A stretch of DNA of 47,422 bases from Bacilli bacterium (GTDB taxonomy: Bacteria > Bacillota_I > Bacilli_A > RFN20 > CAG-826), in the NCBI GenBank assembly GCA_017454295.1, contig JAFTDF010000009.1, positions 1 to 47,422 on the forward strand, in the 5' to 3' direction. Shown here piece after piece: positions 8,092-16,212 of the stretch; positions within the stretch are counted from its first letter, which is position 1, and each line of letters begins with the position of its first letter. The notes below the pieces were generated by a model. That model searched no databases. It saw nothing but the letters and a program-made list of their open reading frames with translations, and had not been told where the DNA came from. The translations under genes were made by a program, and so were the position numbers.

Positions 8092-9354
8092 ATGTATTTA
8101 AAAAGAACAATTGAAAATAAAATCAATGCAATTAAAAACGAATATGCAGCTATTACCATTTATGGTGCTAGACAAGTTGGAAAATCAACGATGGTCGACA
8201 ACATTTTTGGAATGGAAATGAAAAGTGTGTCTCTTGATGATTTAGAAAAAAGAACACTTGCAAATACTAACCCAAAACTTTTTTTAGAAACTTATTCTTG
8301 GCCAATCATTATAGATGAGATTCAAAAAGCCACTCCTTTATTAGGGGCTATCAAAGAAATAATTGATGAAGAAAAAAGAAAATGTTTAAAAGAAGATAGA
8401 AAAGTTCCATTAATGTATGTTTTAACTGGTTCCAATCAATTTGAACTTCAAGAAGCTATTGCGGAATCGTTAGCGGGCCGTACTGCAATTTTAAACATGT
8501 CATCTTTGGCGAATAATGAAATCGAAAAACAACAAGGACGCTTATTTAATCCTCATTTAGACGTTGTTAGAGAAAGATATAATTCAATCGACAACAAAAA
8601 AATGTTCAAAACCAGGAAGCAAATATTTGAAAGAATATTTAAAGGTGGCATGCCTGAATATGTTTTAAACGATATGGATAGGACAACATTTTTTAGCTCA
8701 TACATAGCAACTTATATAGAAAAAGATGTTAAAAAAGTTATTGCCGCTGATAAAGAAAGAGACTTCTTAAGATTTTTAGATTACATGGCTTTAAGAACTG
8801 CACAACAATTGAATTACGATGATATTGCCAGAAATGTCGGAATCGATGCTAGAACTGTAAAAAACTGGATATCAATTTTAGTTACTTCCGGAATTGCTAT
8901 TACACTTGAAGCATATGCTAGAAATCTATCAGATAGAGTAACTAAAATGGAAAAGTTTTATTTTTTAGATACAGGGTTATGTGCTTATTTATGTAAATGG
9001 CCAAATGCTGAAATGCTTGAAAATGGTGTAATGAATGGTGCTTTTTATGAAACATACGTGATTAGTGAAATTGTTAAAAGTTATATGAATGCCGGAGAAG
9101 ATTTCAGAAAAAGTTTCTATTACTATAGAGATCGAGACAAAAAAGAAGCCGATTTGATTATTGAATTTTCCGACTATATTTGTCCGATTGAAATAAAAAA
9201 AGGCATTAATCCAGTTAGCAGCAGTTTCAATTTTGATTTCTTAAAAAAATATGGAAAGCCAGTTTCAAAAGGAATAGTAATTGATTCAAGAGAAGATTTA
9301 TTTCCGATAAATGCAGACAACTGGTATTGTCCAATTTATATGATAGGTATTTAA
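8092..9354 (+). CDS. AAA-type ATP-binding protein with DUF4143 domain
   Basis: 420 residues. The N-terminal AAA_14 domain has a Walker A motif GARQVGKST near residue 25 and an acidic Walker B stretch IIIDEIQ near 78. The C-terminal DUF4143 domain is recognisable from FYFLDTGLCAYL, GAFYETYVISEI and a nuclease-like end with EADLIIEF and PIEIKKG. Such genes are widespread, patchily distributed and often exchanged; their role is not established. It has a proper ribosome site (GAGGTGAC), unlike many genes here. Its base use is strongly A/T-rich, with many AAA, TTA and ATA codons, in clear contrast to both sides, which points to recent transfer. It ends against a tRNA-Ser gene on the other strand. 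Confidence 0.9.
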   Translation: MYLKRTIENKINAIKNEYAAITIYGARQVGKSTMVDNIFGMEMKSVSLDDLEKRTLANTNPKLFLETYSWPIIIDEIQKATPLLGAIKEIIDEEKRKCLKEDRKVPLMYVLTGSNQFELQEAIAESLAGRTAILNMSSLANNEIEKQQGRLFNPHLDVVRERYNSIDNKKMFKTRKQIFERIFKGGMPEYVLNDMDRTTFFSSYIATYIEKDVKKVIAADKERDFLRFLDYMALRTAQQLNYDDIARNVGIDARTVKNWISILVTSGIAITLEAYARNLSDRVTKMEKFYFLDTGLCAYLCKWPNAEMLENGVMNGAFYETYVISEIVKSYMNAGEDFRKSFYYYRDRDKKEADLIIEFSDYICPIEIKKGINPVSSSFNFDFLKKYGKPVSKGIVIDSREDLFPINADNWYCPIYMIGI

Positions 9355-9384
9355 AAATCCCCTTAGGCAAAATTCCTTGGGGAT
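9353..9384. terminator. Shared terminator between the ATPase gene and tRNA-Ser(GGA)
   Basis: ATCCCC at 9357-9362 pairs with GGGGAT at 9379-9384. The T-run is on the minus-strand side, so it mainly ends the tRNA transcript, but it also lies just after the ATPase stop. Confidence 0.55.
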
Positions 9385-9397
9385 ATTTCAATCATGA

Positions 9398-9488
9398 TGG
9401 CGGAGGAATAGGGATTTGAACCCTAGCGCCCCTTTCGAGACCTACGAGCTTTCCAAGCCCGCCCCTTCGACCACTTGGGTATTCCTCC
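9398..9488 (-). tRNA. tRNA-Ser (anticodon GGA)
   Basis: Read on the minus strand it begins GGAGGAATACCC and ends in the matching acceptor strand, discriminator G and an encoded CCA. Anticodon loop TTGGAAA gives GGA. It has the long variable arm expected for serine. Length is 91 bases with CCA. Confidence 0.95.
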
Positions 9489-9512
9489 GGGGTGCCTTTT
9501 TCGGCAAGCAAG

Positions 9513-9541
9513 ATTATAGAGGGTTTACACGCTTGACGCAA
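9513..9541 (-). promoter_or_regulatory. Promoter of tRNA-Ser(GGA)
   Basis: On the minus strand TTGCGT, a 17-base spacer, then TATAAT, about 24 bases before the tRNA 5' end. Confidence 0.7.
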
Positions 9542-9624
9542 TGAGAAATCATCGAACTCTTATTCTTGCCCCGTCTAATATAGACGGAGGATGAGCTAGA
9601 ATCGACACGGCGCTAGCTCGCGCG

Positions 9625-9630
9625 TATAAT
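9625..9630 (+). promoter_or_regulatory. -10 box TATAAT for the pseudouridine synthase gene
   Basis: A perfect TATAAT with seven bases before the GTG start at 9638 and no ribosome site in between, so the transcript is expected to start at the start codon. Confidence 0.65.
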
Positions 9631-9637
9631 ACTCCCC

Positions 9638-10615
9638 GTGAAAGAAATCCTTGTTCCCTCTTCTTGCGATGGCCAAAAAGCGGAGAAATTCGTCCGGAAA
9701 TACCTCCCGGAAGCTCCGCTGGGTTTTATCTATAAAGCGTTTCGCAAGAAAGACATCAAACGAAATGGCCACTGGATTAAGAAAGACGACATCATCCACG
9801 CGGGCGATACGCTTCGCATCTATGTCACCGATCAGCAGCTTGAAGACTTCAAAAAAGAACGCCCGGCTGTCAAGCGTGCCTTCCCTTATCCCATCGTCTA
9901 CGAAGACGAGAACGTGCTTATCGTGGATAAACCCAAAGGCGTCTTGGTCTATGGCGATAAAACCGGCGTGCGGGAAACCTTGGGGAATGCCGTGCTCGAT
10001 TATCTTTACCTCAAAGGGGAATATGATCCCAATATCCCTGGATTCGTCCCTTCTCCCGCCCATCGTCTAGACCGCAATACCTCGGGTCTAGTGGTCTATG
10101 GCAAGACCGATGCGGCTTTAAAAGAACTGGCCGAATTATTCAAAGAACGGACCCAAATCCATAAGACCTATCTGGCCTTAGTCTTGGGCGATATCGAACA
10201 AGACGGCAAGGTGGATCTGCCCTTATGGAAAGATACGCAAAAAGGCCGCGTTTACGTAAAATCTTTGCAAAATGGCGGCAAAACCGCGCTCACTTTGTAT
10301 CATCCCGTGAAACGTTTTGGTGCATATACCCTCGTTGAGTTGGACCTTGTGACGGGTCGCACGCATCAAATCCGCGTCCATATGGCCGCCATCAAACATC
10401 CCCTGGTCGGCGATGAGAAATATGGGGATTTCGCCTCTTGCCGCGAAGTGAAGGCCAAGACCGGTTTGGAATCCCAATTCCTCCACGCCCATACCCTCTC
10501 CTTTGGCCAGATGAAGACGCCGCTGGAGAATCTTGCCGGCAAACGTTTCGTCTCACCCCTCCCCGATAACCTTAACAAGGTTATTGAAATTTTGTGCGGG
10601 GAAAGTTTAAACTAA
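9638..10615 (+). CDS. RluA/RluD-family RNA pseudouridine synthase
   Basis: 325 residues with a GTG start. An N-terminal S4-like RNA-binding region (about 15-80) is followed by the catalytic domain. That domain carries the family signature HRLDRNTSGLVVYGKT near residue 147, with the catalytic Asp in HRLDR, and the later motif TGRTHQIRVHMA. The enzyme converts uridines in 23S rRNA (RluD/RluC type) or other RNA to pseudouridine; which site is modified cannot be told. The next gene begins 20 bases later with its own ribosome site, so the two may be co-transcribed. Confidence 0.92.
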   Translation: MKEILVPSSCDGQKAEKFVRKYLPEAPLGFIYKAFRKKDIKRNGHWIKKDDIIHAGDTLRIYVTDQQLEDFKKERPAVKRAFPYPIVYEDENVLIVDKPKGVLVYGDKTGVRETLGNAVLDYLYLKGEYDPNIPGFVPSPAHRLDRNTSGLVVYGKTDAALKELAELFKERTQIHKTYLALVLGDIEQDGKVDLPLWKDTQKGRVYVKSLQNGGKTALTLYHPVKRFGAYTLVELDLVTGRTHQIRVHMAAIKHPLVGDEKYGDFASCREVKAKTGLESQFLHAHTLSFGQMKTPLENLAGKRFVSPLPDNLNKVIEILCGESLN

Positions 10616-10635
10616 GGCAACTGAGGGGCTCTTTT

Positions 10636-12342
10636 ATGGATATCGAACGGGTTTACCAAGAATGGCTATCGTCTCCGCGCGTGAGCGAGGGCGATAAAGA
10701 AACGCTGCGTCAAATGGATGACTTCACCAAAAAGGACGCCTTCTTTAAGGATGCCGAATTCGGCACCGGTGGCATGCGGGGGATCTTAGGCCCCGGCACC
10801 AACCGCATCAATATCCAAAACCTCGGCCGCGTCACCGTCGGCTTTGGCCAATACTTGGCTGACTTAGCCCCCGACGCCAAGCAGCGGGGCGTCGTGATCT
10901 CCCATGATAACCGTTTTATGTCTCGGGAATTCACTTTGGAATTTGCGAACATCCTCAATCAGATGGGCTTTAACGTCTATATCTTCGATGCCCTTCGTCC
11001 CACCCCCGAGCTTTCCTTTGCCGTCCGTGCCAAAAAGGCCATCGGCGGCATCATGGTCACCGCCTCCCATAACCCGGCCAACAACAACGGCTATAAAGTC
11101 TATGACGAAAACGGCTGCCAGCTCGTTCCCGCCGACGCCGCGGTATTGCTAGGTTATATTTCCAAATTGCCCGATGCCCTCCATTATGAAGTTCCCCAAG
11201 ACCCCAATCCTGGGAAAACCACCGTTTTATCGGAAGAAATCGATGGACCTTATATCCAAGCCGTCGAATCCATCCAAATCCGTCCTGAGTTGGATAAATC
11301 CGATTTCTCGCTCGTTTATTCTCCGCAGCATGGCGCTTCTTACGAATCGGCGATGCGCGTCTTCAAAGACTGCGGCTATCACGTCATCCCCGTAGCAGAG
11401 CAATGCGTCCATGATCCCGCTTTTGGAGCGACCCTTTCTCCGAACCCGGAAGTGGAAAAAGCCTGGATCTTGCCCCTTGAATACGCTCGGAAATATCATA
11501 GCGACCTCGTGGTCATGACCGACCCCGATGGCGATCGCTGCGGTTTGGCTTATCTGGGGAAGGATGGAGAATACCACCGGCTCACCGGCAACCAATCCGG
11601 CGCCCTTTTGATCGATTACGTCCTCGCGGGCAGAAAAGAAAAAGGCACCCTTCCTGCCAATGGGGTGATTTACGATACGATCGTGACTTCCAACCTTGGT
11701 TCCATCGTGGCCAAGAGCTATGGCGTTGCCACCGAATCCTTCCTCACCGGATTCAAATATATCGGCGATCGCATCCATTATTACGAAAAGCAGGGTCACG
11801 GCCCCGAATTCCTCTTTGGCTATGAAGAAAGCTATGGTTGCTTGCTTGCTCCCTTCGTCCGCGACAAAGACGGCGTCCAAGCGATCTTGATGTATACCGA
11901 AATGACGCTCTACTATAAGTCCCTCGGTATGGATTTAGGACAGGCGTGGCAACGTTTGCAACAGAAGCACGGTTTCCATTACGCCACCCTTCGCGATGTC
12001 TATTTCGAAGGTATGGAAGGGAACGCCAAAATGAAGGCGATGATGGAAGGACTCCGTGAGAATCCCTTGAAGGAAATCGATGGTGTGCCCGTGGTTGAAA
12101 TCCGCGATTACCAAAAGCAAATCGCCTTAAAAGATGGCAAGGAAGAGAAGATGGACCATCTTCCTAAATCCAACGTCTTGAAGTATTTCCTCGAAGATGG
12201 CTCCACCATTTGCGTCCGTCCCTCCGGTACCGAACCCAAAGTAAAATTCTATTTGGAAGCGGTGGGCCAAAGCGAGGATGGCCTAGAAGAAAAAACATCG
12301 CGTTTCAACGTCGCGATGCGCAAGCTGGCCGGCATCGATTAA
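10636..12342 (+). CDS. Phosphoglucomutase/phosphomannomutase (PgcA-type phosphohexomutase)
   Basis: 568 residues from the ATG at 10636, preceded by GAGGGG at good spacing; an in-frame start further upstream would overlap the previous gene. The catalytic serine loop appears as TASHNPANNNGYK near residue 145 and the metal-binding loop as DPDGDRCG near 300. The sugar-binding GYEESYG lies near 398 and the C-terminal phosphate loop as RPSGTEPK near 535. It interconverts hexose 1- and 6-phosphates for cell-wall and glycogen or glycolipid precursors. Its stop codon overlaps that of the convergent HAD gene by 4 bases (the TTAA supplies TAA on both strands). Confidence 0.93.
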   Translation: MDIERVYQEWLSSPRVSEGDKETLRQMDDFTKKDAFFKDAEFGTGGMRGILGPGTNRINIQNLGRVTVGFGQYLADLAPDAKQRGVVISHDNRFMSREFTLEFANILNQMGFNVYIFDALRPTPELSFAVRAKKAIGGIMVTASHNPANNNGYKVYDENGCQLVPADAAVLLGYISKLPDALHYEVPQDPNPGKTTVLSEEIDGPYIQAVESIQIRPELDKSDFSLVYSPQHGASYESAMRVFKDCGYHVIPVAEQCVHDPAFGATLSPNPEVEKAWILPLEYARKYHSDLVVMTDPDGDRCGLAYLGKDGEYHRLTGNQSGALLIDYVLAGRKEKGTLPANGVIYDTIVTSNLGSIVAKSYGVATESFLTGFKYIGDRIHYYEKQGHGPEFLFGYEESYGCLLAPFVRDKDGVQAILMYTEMTLYYKSLGMDLGQAWQRLQQKHGFHYATLRDVYFEGMEGNAKMKAMMEGLRENPLKEIDGVPVVEIRDYQKQIALKDGKEEKMDHLPKSNVLKYFLEDGSTICVRPSGTEPKVKFYLEAVGQSEDGLEEKTSRFNVAMRKLAGID

Positions 12343-13136
12343 AAGAGTTTCAATAACTCATAGGCAACTCCTTCATCGGCGTTGCCTTTTTCTGTAGCGG
12401 GGAATAACGAAGCGAGTTTGGCGGATTTGCAGCCCTTCATCGCAAAGGGATGTCCGGCAAGGGAAAGCATGGGGATATCGTTCCCCGAATCGCCAAAGGC
12501 GATAATGTCTTCTTTCGCAAAGCCATAATAAGCGGCAACCCGTTCCAAAGCGGTGCCTTTGGTGATCGAATCCAAGACCAATTCGCATAAGGGCGCTTTC
12601 TTCCAGCGATGATAATGGAGATGGGGGTAGGATTCCTTGACCAAGGCATGGACGGCAGAAGCCGTTTCGTCGTCGGTCGCGAAAACGAAAATTTTCAATT
12701 GCTCCGGCAACTTGGATAAATCGTCGGTGAGTTCGGTGGCGATGTTTTCCAAAGGGAAATAGTCGGCTAAAAAATCGAAGCGTCGGTTTTGGATAAGACG
12801 CTTGCCATCCTCTCCCATGAAGAAGAGCAATTTGTCTTGGATGGGGAGGAAGATCTTTTGGATATCCGCGGAAGCGTAGGTGGGATCAAAAGGTGGAAAA
12901 CAAGCCGGGCCGGAGGCGTGGAACACGTAGGCACCGTTATAGGCAGAGAGCGGCCCCGGGCAGCCTAAAAGTTCGGAGAAGTGAACCAAGGTTCGGGCAG
13001 GGCGGCCGGAAGAGAGCATGATCATATGCTCATCTTTGGCGAGATTGCGAAGGACGGATAAAGTAAGCGGCCCGATCGAATAATCGGGTCGCAGCAAGGT
13101 TCCATCCAAATCAATCGCAATCAGTTTTCTATTCAT
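12339..13136 (-). CDS. Cof-type HAD-superfamily phosphatase
   Basis: 265 residues starting at MNRKLIAIDLDG. Motif I is DLDGTLL near residues 8-14, motif II is LSSGR near 43, and motif IV is GDSGNDIPML near 213. A conserved Lys occurs in KGTALER near 190. A Cof-type C2 cap lies between motifs II and III. Members dephosphorylate sugar phosphates, nucleotides or FMN; the substrate here is not predictable. The ATG overlaps the end of trpS, so it is probably translated from the same message, although a functional link to tryptophanyl-tRNA synthesis is not obvious. Confidence 0.9.
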   Translation of the reverse strand: MNRKLIAIDLDGTLLRPDYSIGPLTLSVLRNLAKDEHMIMLSSGRPARTLVHFSELLGCPGPLSAYNGAYVFHASGPACFPPFDPTYASADIQKIFLPIQDKLLFFMGEDGKRLIQNRRFDFLADYFPLENIATELTDDLSKLPEQLKIFVFATDDETASAVHALVKESYPHLHYHRWKKAPLCELVLDSITKGTALERVAAYYGFAKEDIIAFGDSGNDIPMLSLAGHPFAMKGCKSAKLASLFPATEKGNADEGVAYELLKLF

Positions 13137-14121
13137 CAATATTGAGCAAACCAACGGCGTTTTGCACGCGTTTTAACGTAACATGGGCGATTTGCGAGGC
13201 TTTTTTGGCCCCTTCGCGAAGCACGGGCAAATAGGATTGGTCATCCAAGATTTGCTGGTAGCGTTGCTGGAATGGTTCGAGCTCGGCGACGACCACATCG
13301 GCCACTTCCTTCTTGAAGTCGCCATAGCGGTAGCCTTGGAAATGGGCTTCGGCTTCTTCGATGGAAATCTCTTTCAAAGAAGCGTAGATGGTGAGCAAGT
13401 TGGAGATGCCGGGCTTATTCTCTTTATCGTATTTGACTTCGTTGCCCAAATCGGTGACGGCCGACATGATTTTCTTGCGGACGACGTTCATCGGGTCTTT
13501 TAAGAAGATATCGCCTTTGGGATCGGATTTGCTCATCTTCACACTCGGGTCGGATAAGGACATGATACGGGCACCGACCTTGTTGATTTTGTAGTTGGGT
13601 AAGACCAGGGTCTTCTCGCCATAGCGTTTATTCAAACGATTGACGAGGTCGCGGGTGATTTCGACATGTTGGACTTGGTCCTCACCCACGGGAACGGTGT
13701 CGGCGTCATAAAGGACGATGTCGGCGGCCATCAAAACGGGGTAGGCGAATAAGCCTAAGCCGATGGCGCTATCTTTGAGTTTGGCGGATTTTTCCTTGAA
13801 CTGGGTCATCCGGGATAACTCGCCCATGTAGAGATAGTTCTGCAGAATCGCATTGAGCTCGGCGTGTTCGGGAACCGAGGATTGGACGAAAATCGTCGTT
13901 TTCTTGGGATCGAGGCCGCTGGCGAGATAGAAGGCGGCGAGGTCGCGGGTGTTTTGGCGTAAGAATTCGGGGTCGATGGGCAAGGTAAGCGCGTGCAAAT
14001 CGGCGATGAAAATGAAAACCTCGCCGCTTTCTTGGAAGTCTTTGAAATGTTTCAAAGCCCCAATGTAGTTGCCTAAAGTGAGATTGCCGGTGGGCTTGAT
14101 GCCGCTGAGGATACGGGTCAT
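13129..14121 (-). CDS. trpS: Tryptophanyl-tRNA synthetase
   Basis: 330 residues from the ATG at 14121, preceded on its strand by AGGAGG at ideal spacing. It is a class I synthetase with the GNYIGAL version of the HIGH motif near residue 17 and VKMSKSDPKG, the KMSKS motif, near 195. The region between binds tryptophan and shows family features such as YPVLMAADI and VGEDQVQHVE. It charges tRNA-Trp. A -10 box TATTAT lies 20 bases upstream, giving a short leader; there is no room for a T-box riboswitch. The HAD phosphatase gene follows with an overlap. Confidence 0.97.
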   Translation of the reverse strand: MTRILSGIKPTGNLTLGNYIGALKHFKDFQESGEVFIFIADLHALTLPIDPEFLRQNTRDLAAFYLASGLDPKKTTIFVQSSVPEHAELNAILQNYLYMGELSRMTQFKEKSAKLKDSAIGLGLFAYPVLMAADIVLYDADTVPVGEDQVQHVEITRDLVNRLNKRYGEKTLVLPNYKINKVGARIMSLSDPSVKMSKSDPKGDIFLKDPMNVVRKKIMSAVTDLGNEVKYDKENKPGISNLLTIYASLKEISIEEAEAHFQGYRYGDFKKEVADVVVAELEPFQQRYQQILDDQSYLPVLREGAKKASQIAHVTLKRVQNAVGLLNIDE

Positions 14122-14190
14122 AAGTGAACCTCCTGGCGAAGATAATAGCATAATTAGGCGTTTTTTCTATCCTTGCTTTAAAAAGCACGC

Positions 14191-14196
14191 TATTAT
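14191..14196 (+). promoter_or_regulatory. -10 box TATTAT for spx
   Basis: Six bases separate TATTAT from the GTG start at 14203, with no ribosome site, so the message is predicted leaderless. Confidence 0.55.
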
Positions 14197-14202
14197 TTTG
14201 CC

Positions 14203-14649
14203 GTGATTAAAATCTACACCTCCCCCAGTTGTTCCTCTTGCCGCAAGGTCAAAAAATGGTTTGACGAGAATCAGATTCCCTATGTCGCCAAATCGATCTT
14301 TTCGCCCGACTTCTCCAAAGAGGACATCAAAGAGATGATTTCCAAAAGCGAAAACGGCACCGATGACATCATTTCCCGCCGTTCGAAAATCGTATTGGAA
14401 AACAACATCGATTTCGATGAGATGACCATCTCCGAACTTTGTTCCTTCGTTTTGGCCAATCCCACCGTATTGAAGCGTCCGATCATCGTCGATGACCACC
14501 GGCTCCAAGTCGGCTATAACGAAGAAGAAATCCGCACCTTCATCCCCAGGGCCAAGCGACTTGCTTATCTCGCCTGTTCGCAGGAATGCCCCATGTTTGG
14601 AGAGTGCGACCATCACCTCGATCCCGTTCCAGAAGAAAAGCCGGCATAG
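14203..14649 (+). CDS. spx: Spx-family RNA-polymerase-binding regulator with extra Cys-rich tail
   Basis: 148 residues, GTG start. The N-terminus is thioredoxin/ArsC-like with Cys10 and Cys13 in PSCSSCRK, the redox switch position of Spx. The central region (KSENGTDDIISRRS, RPIIVDD) and EEIRTFIPR also fit Spx. Spx binds the alpha subunit of RNA polymerase and changes transcription in disulfide stress. Typical Spx proteins end near residue 131. This one runs on with a tail containing Cys and His residues (ACSQECPMFGECDHH) that could bind a metal or act as a second thiol sensor, which is my inference. The stop codon lies inside a bidirectional terminator. Confidence 0.88.
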   Translation: MIKIYTSPSCSSCRKVKKWFDENQIPYVAKSIFSPDFSKEDIKEMISKSENGTDDIISRRSKIVLENNIDFDEMTISELCSFVLANPTVLKRPIIVDDHRLQVGYNEEEIRTFIPRAKRLAYLACSQECPMFGECDHHLDPVPEEKPA

Positions 14650-14666
14650 CCGGCTATCTTTTTTTT
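14639..14666. terminator. Bidirectional terminator between spx and the CYTH gene
   Basis: AGCCGGC at 14639-14645 and GCCGGCT at 14649-14655 form a 7-pair stem with a 3-base loop that contains the spx stop. A T-run follows on the plus strand and an A-run precedes it, so it can serve both convergent genes. Confidence 0.85.
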
Positions 14667-14677
14667 GTTTTGCTTGT

Positions 14678-15250
14678 TTATTTGCCGATGGCGGCCATCG
14701 CGCGATGGGTTTTCGTTAACTTCGAGAAGGGAGCCTCGATGTCGTTGGCTTTGAGAAGATCGGAGAGAATCTTTTCGGCCCCGGCGAGGTTATTGAATTC
14801 GAATTCGATTTCGTAATCGGTTTGGCCCGAATAGGTGTTGCGGTCAAGGGAGAGAAGGCCGCCTTGGTATTCGACGTCGATGCGTTCGGTGGTCAAGGAA
14901 GTGAGGATTTTGAGTTTCGTCACATCGAAGTCCAACATCGTCAAGAACCGCGCGGTGTCGCCTTTGGGGAATTCGTCGTAATCGCGGAGCGCGGCGAATT
15001 CGTTCATCGTGATGGCGTGGTTCTTTTCCAAAAGACCTTGGCTTAACGGGGTCTTGATGGTGAGCTCATATTGACCGCCTTTTTCGCGGATACGGAGGGC
15101 GATGCCTTCTTTGGCAAGCTGGCGATCCTCGGTATCGATGTAATAGTTGGTTTGCTGATAACGGGGGCAATCCTTGAATTGATGGGTTAATTTGCGGTAT
15201 TGATCCTGGCTGACTAAGACTTTGGCTTCAATTTCGATGGCGTTACTCAT
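14678..15250 (-). CDS. CYTH-domain protein (triphosphate tunnel metalloenzyme)
   Basis: 190 residues. The N-terminal signature EIEAKV near residue 5 is the ExExK motif of the CYTH fold. Further basic and acidic residues that would line the tunnel are visible (LRIREK, ELTIKTP, RIDVEY, YEIEFEF). Members hydrolyse inorganic or thiamine triphosphate, or act in cyclic nucleotide synthesis; small Firmicutes versions are usually called YjbK-like. A TATAAT box at 15274-15279 and a weak GAGG site precede the start. The upstream region is shared with the divergent EIIB-like gene. Confidence 0.88.
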   Translation of the reverse strand: MSNAIEIEAKVLVSQDQYRKLTHQFKDCPRYQQTNYYIDTEDRQLAKEGIALRIREKGGQYELTIKTPLSQGLLEKNHAITMNEFAALRDYDEFPKGDTARFLTMLDFDVTKLKILTSLTTERIDVEYQGGLLSLDRNTYSGQTDYEIEFEFNNLAGAEKILSDLLKANDIEAPFSKLTKTHRAMAAIGK

Positions 15251-15291
15251 TTGTTCGACCTCGCTTTAGGTGTATTATAAACGAGTTATCT

Positions 15292-15678
15292 ATGAACTGC
15301 TTAATAATTCTTGCTTCTCAGGTCTCTTGGGAGACCTTCCTCCCCTATATCATCGGCGGAGGCGTCTTACTCCTATTGGCCCTCATTTTGGCGTTTTTGA
15401 TGCTAAGCCGGGCCAAAAAGAAGGATGCCCATCCTCATCGCGTCATCGATAAGTCCGCCTATATGGAAGCCCTCGGTGGGGAAAGCAATGTCATCTCCCA
15501 CCTTCGGAAAGGCTCCCGCATCGAGTTAAAACTCAATGACTACGAGGCCATTGATAAAGAAAAAATAAAAGAAGCCGGCGTGGACGGCTTCATCAAGATG
15601 TCGGATCGGCTGACCCTCGTGATCAAAGGGGATGCCGAAGCGGTGGAGAAAACCCTCTTCGGATCTAACGACGATTAA
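15292..15678 (+). CDS. Membrane-anchored PTS EIIB-like domain protein lacking the phospho-cysteine
   Basis: 128 residues. One membrane span at about 18-40 is followed by RAKKK (stop-transfer) and a small domain at about 55-125. That domain resembles the glucose-type PTS EIIB fold: YMEALGGESNVISHLRKG matches the start of EIIB domains, and the DKEKIKEAGVDGFI and GDAEAVEK segments match its second half. The cysteine that carries phosphate in real EIIB domains is absent from the corresponding position, and the only Cys is residue 3. It therefore cannot phosphorylate sugar and may be a structural or regulatory relic. Stand-alone proteins of this kind occur in relatives of Mollicutes. The family call is from pattern matching by eye. 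Confidence 0.6.
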   Translation: MNCLIILASQVSWETFLPYIIGGGVLLLLALILAFLMLSRAKKKDAHPHRVIDKSAYMEALGGESNVISHLRKGSRIELKLNDYEAIDKEKIKEAGVDGFIKMSDRLTLVIKGDAEAVEKTLFGSNDD

Positions 15679-16210
15679 AGACGTGGACGGCGATATCCTC
15701 GGTGGGTAAGCCCATGACGTTATCGAAACTACCGACGATATGATCCACCAAAGGATAACCATCCTGAATCCCATAGGCCCCGGCTTTGTCCAGGGGCTTT
15801 TTCGTTGCCACATAATCGCGGATGAGTTCATCGGAAAGCTCTTTGAAGTAGACTTCCGTTGCCACGGTGCGCGTAATTTCCTTGCCTTTGCCGATATAGG
15901 TATATCCGCTTAAGACGATTTGGCGTTTGCCCGATTGAGCTTTGAGCATGGCCATCGCATCTTCTTCGTCTTTGGGTTTTCCAAGGATCTTACCCTCGAG
16001 CACGACGATGGTATCGCAGGCAAGCACCTCATCATGAGGATGAAGGGAAGAAATGGCGTAAGCCTTGATTTTGCTTTCTTCCGCGGCGAGGTCGCTCGGG
16101 GACAAATCCAAAATGCGCTCATCCACATCGGGAACGAGGATGGCGTATTCGGGGATGAGCTTTTTCAAAAGCTCTTTTCTCCGTGGGGAAGAGGAAGCAA
16201 GGATGAACAT
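15665..16210 (-). CDS. maf: Maf-family nucleoside-triphosphate pyrophosphatase
   Basis: 181 residues. The N-terminus FILASSSPRRKELL is the diagnostic Maf phosphate-binding loop. VDER, EESKIKAYA, ACDTIVVLEG and the C-terminal DKAGAYGIQ complete the usual set, with the catalytic Asp in CDT. Maf proteins hydrolyse non-canonical nucleotides such as dTTP/UTP or modified bases and are linked to septation control. The ATG lies 2 bases after the RNase J stop, so the genes are coupled. The 3' end overlaps the convergent EIIB-like gene by 14 bases. Confidence 0.95.
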   Translation of the reverse strand: MFILASSSPRRKELLKKLIPEYAILVPDVDERILDLSPSDLAAEESKIKAYAISSLHPHDEVLACDTIVVLEGKILGKPKDEEDAMAMLKAQSGKRQIVLSGYTYIGKGKEITRTVATEVYFKELSDELIRDYVATKKPLDKAGAYGIQDGYPLVDHIVGSFDNVMGLPTEDIAVHVFNRR

Positions 16211-16212
16211 GA

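Noticed and set aside
9398..9488. Attachment site of an integrated element at tRNA-Ser(GGA) or tRNA-Ser(GCT)
   Set aside because: No integrase gene and no duplicated tRNA 3' end were found beside the AT-rich genes.
14122..14202. T-box or other riboswitch before trpS (and before proS at 24750-24784)
   Set aside because: The distances between the -10 boxes and the start codons leave too little leader for a T-box, and no conserved T-box sequence is visible.
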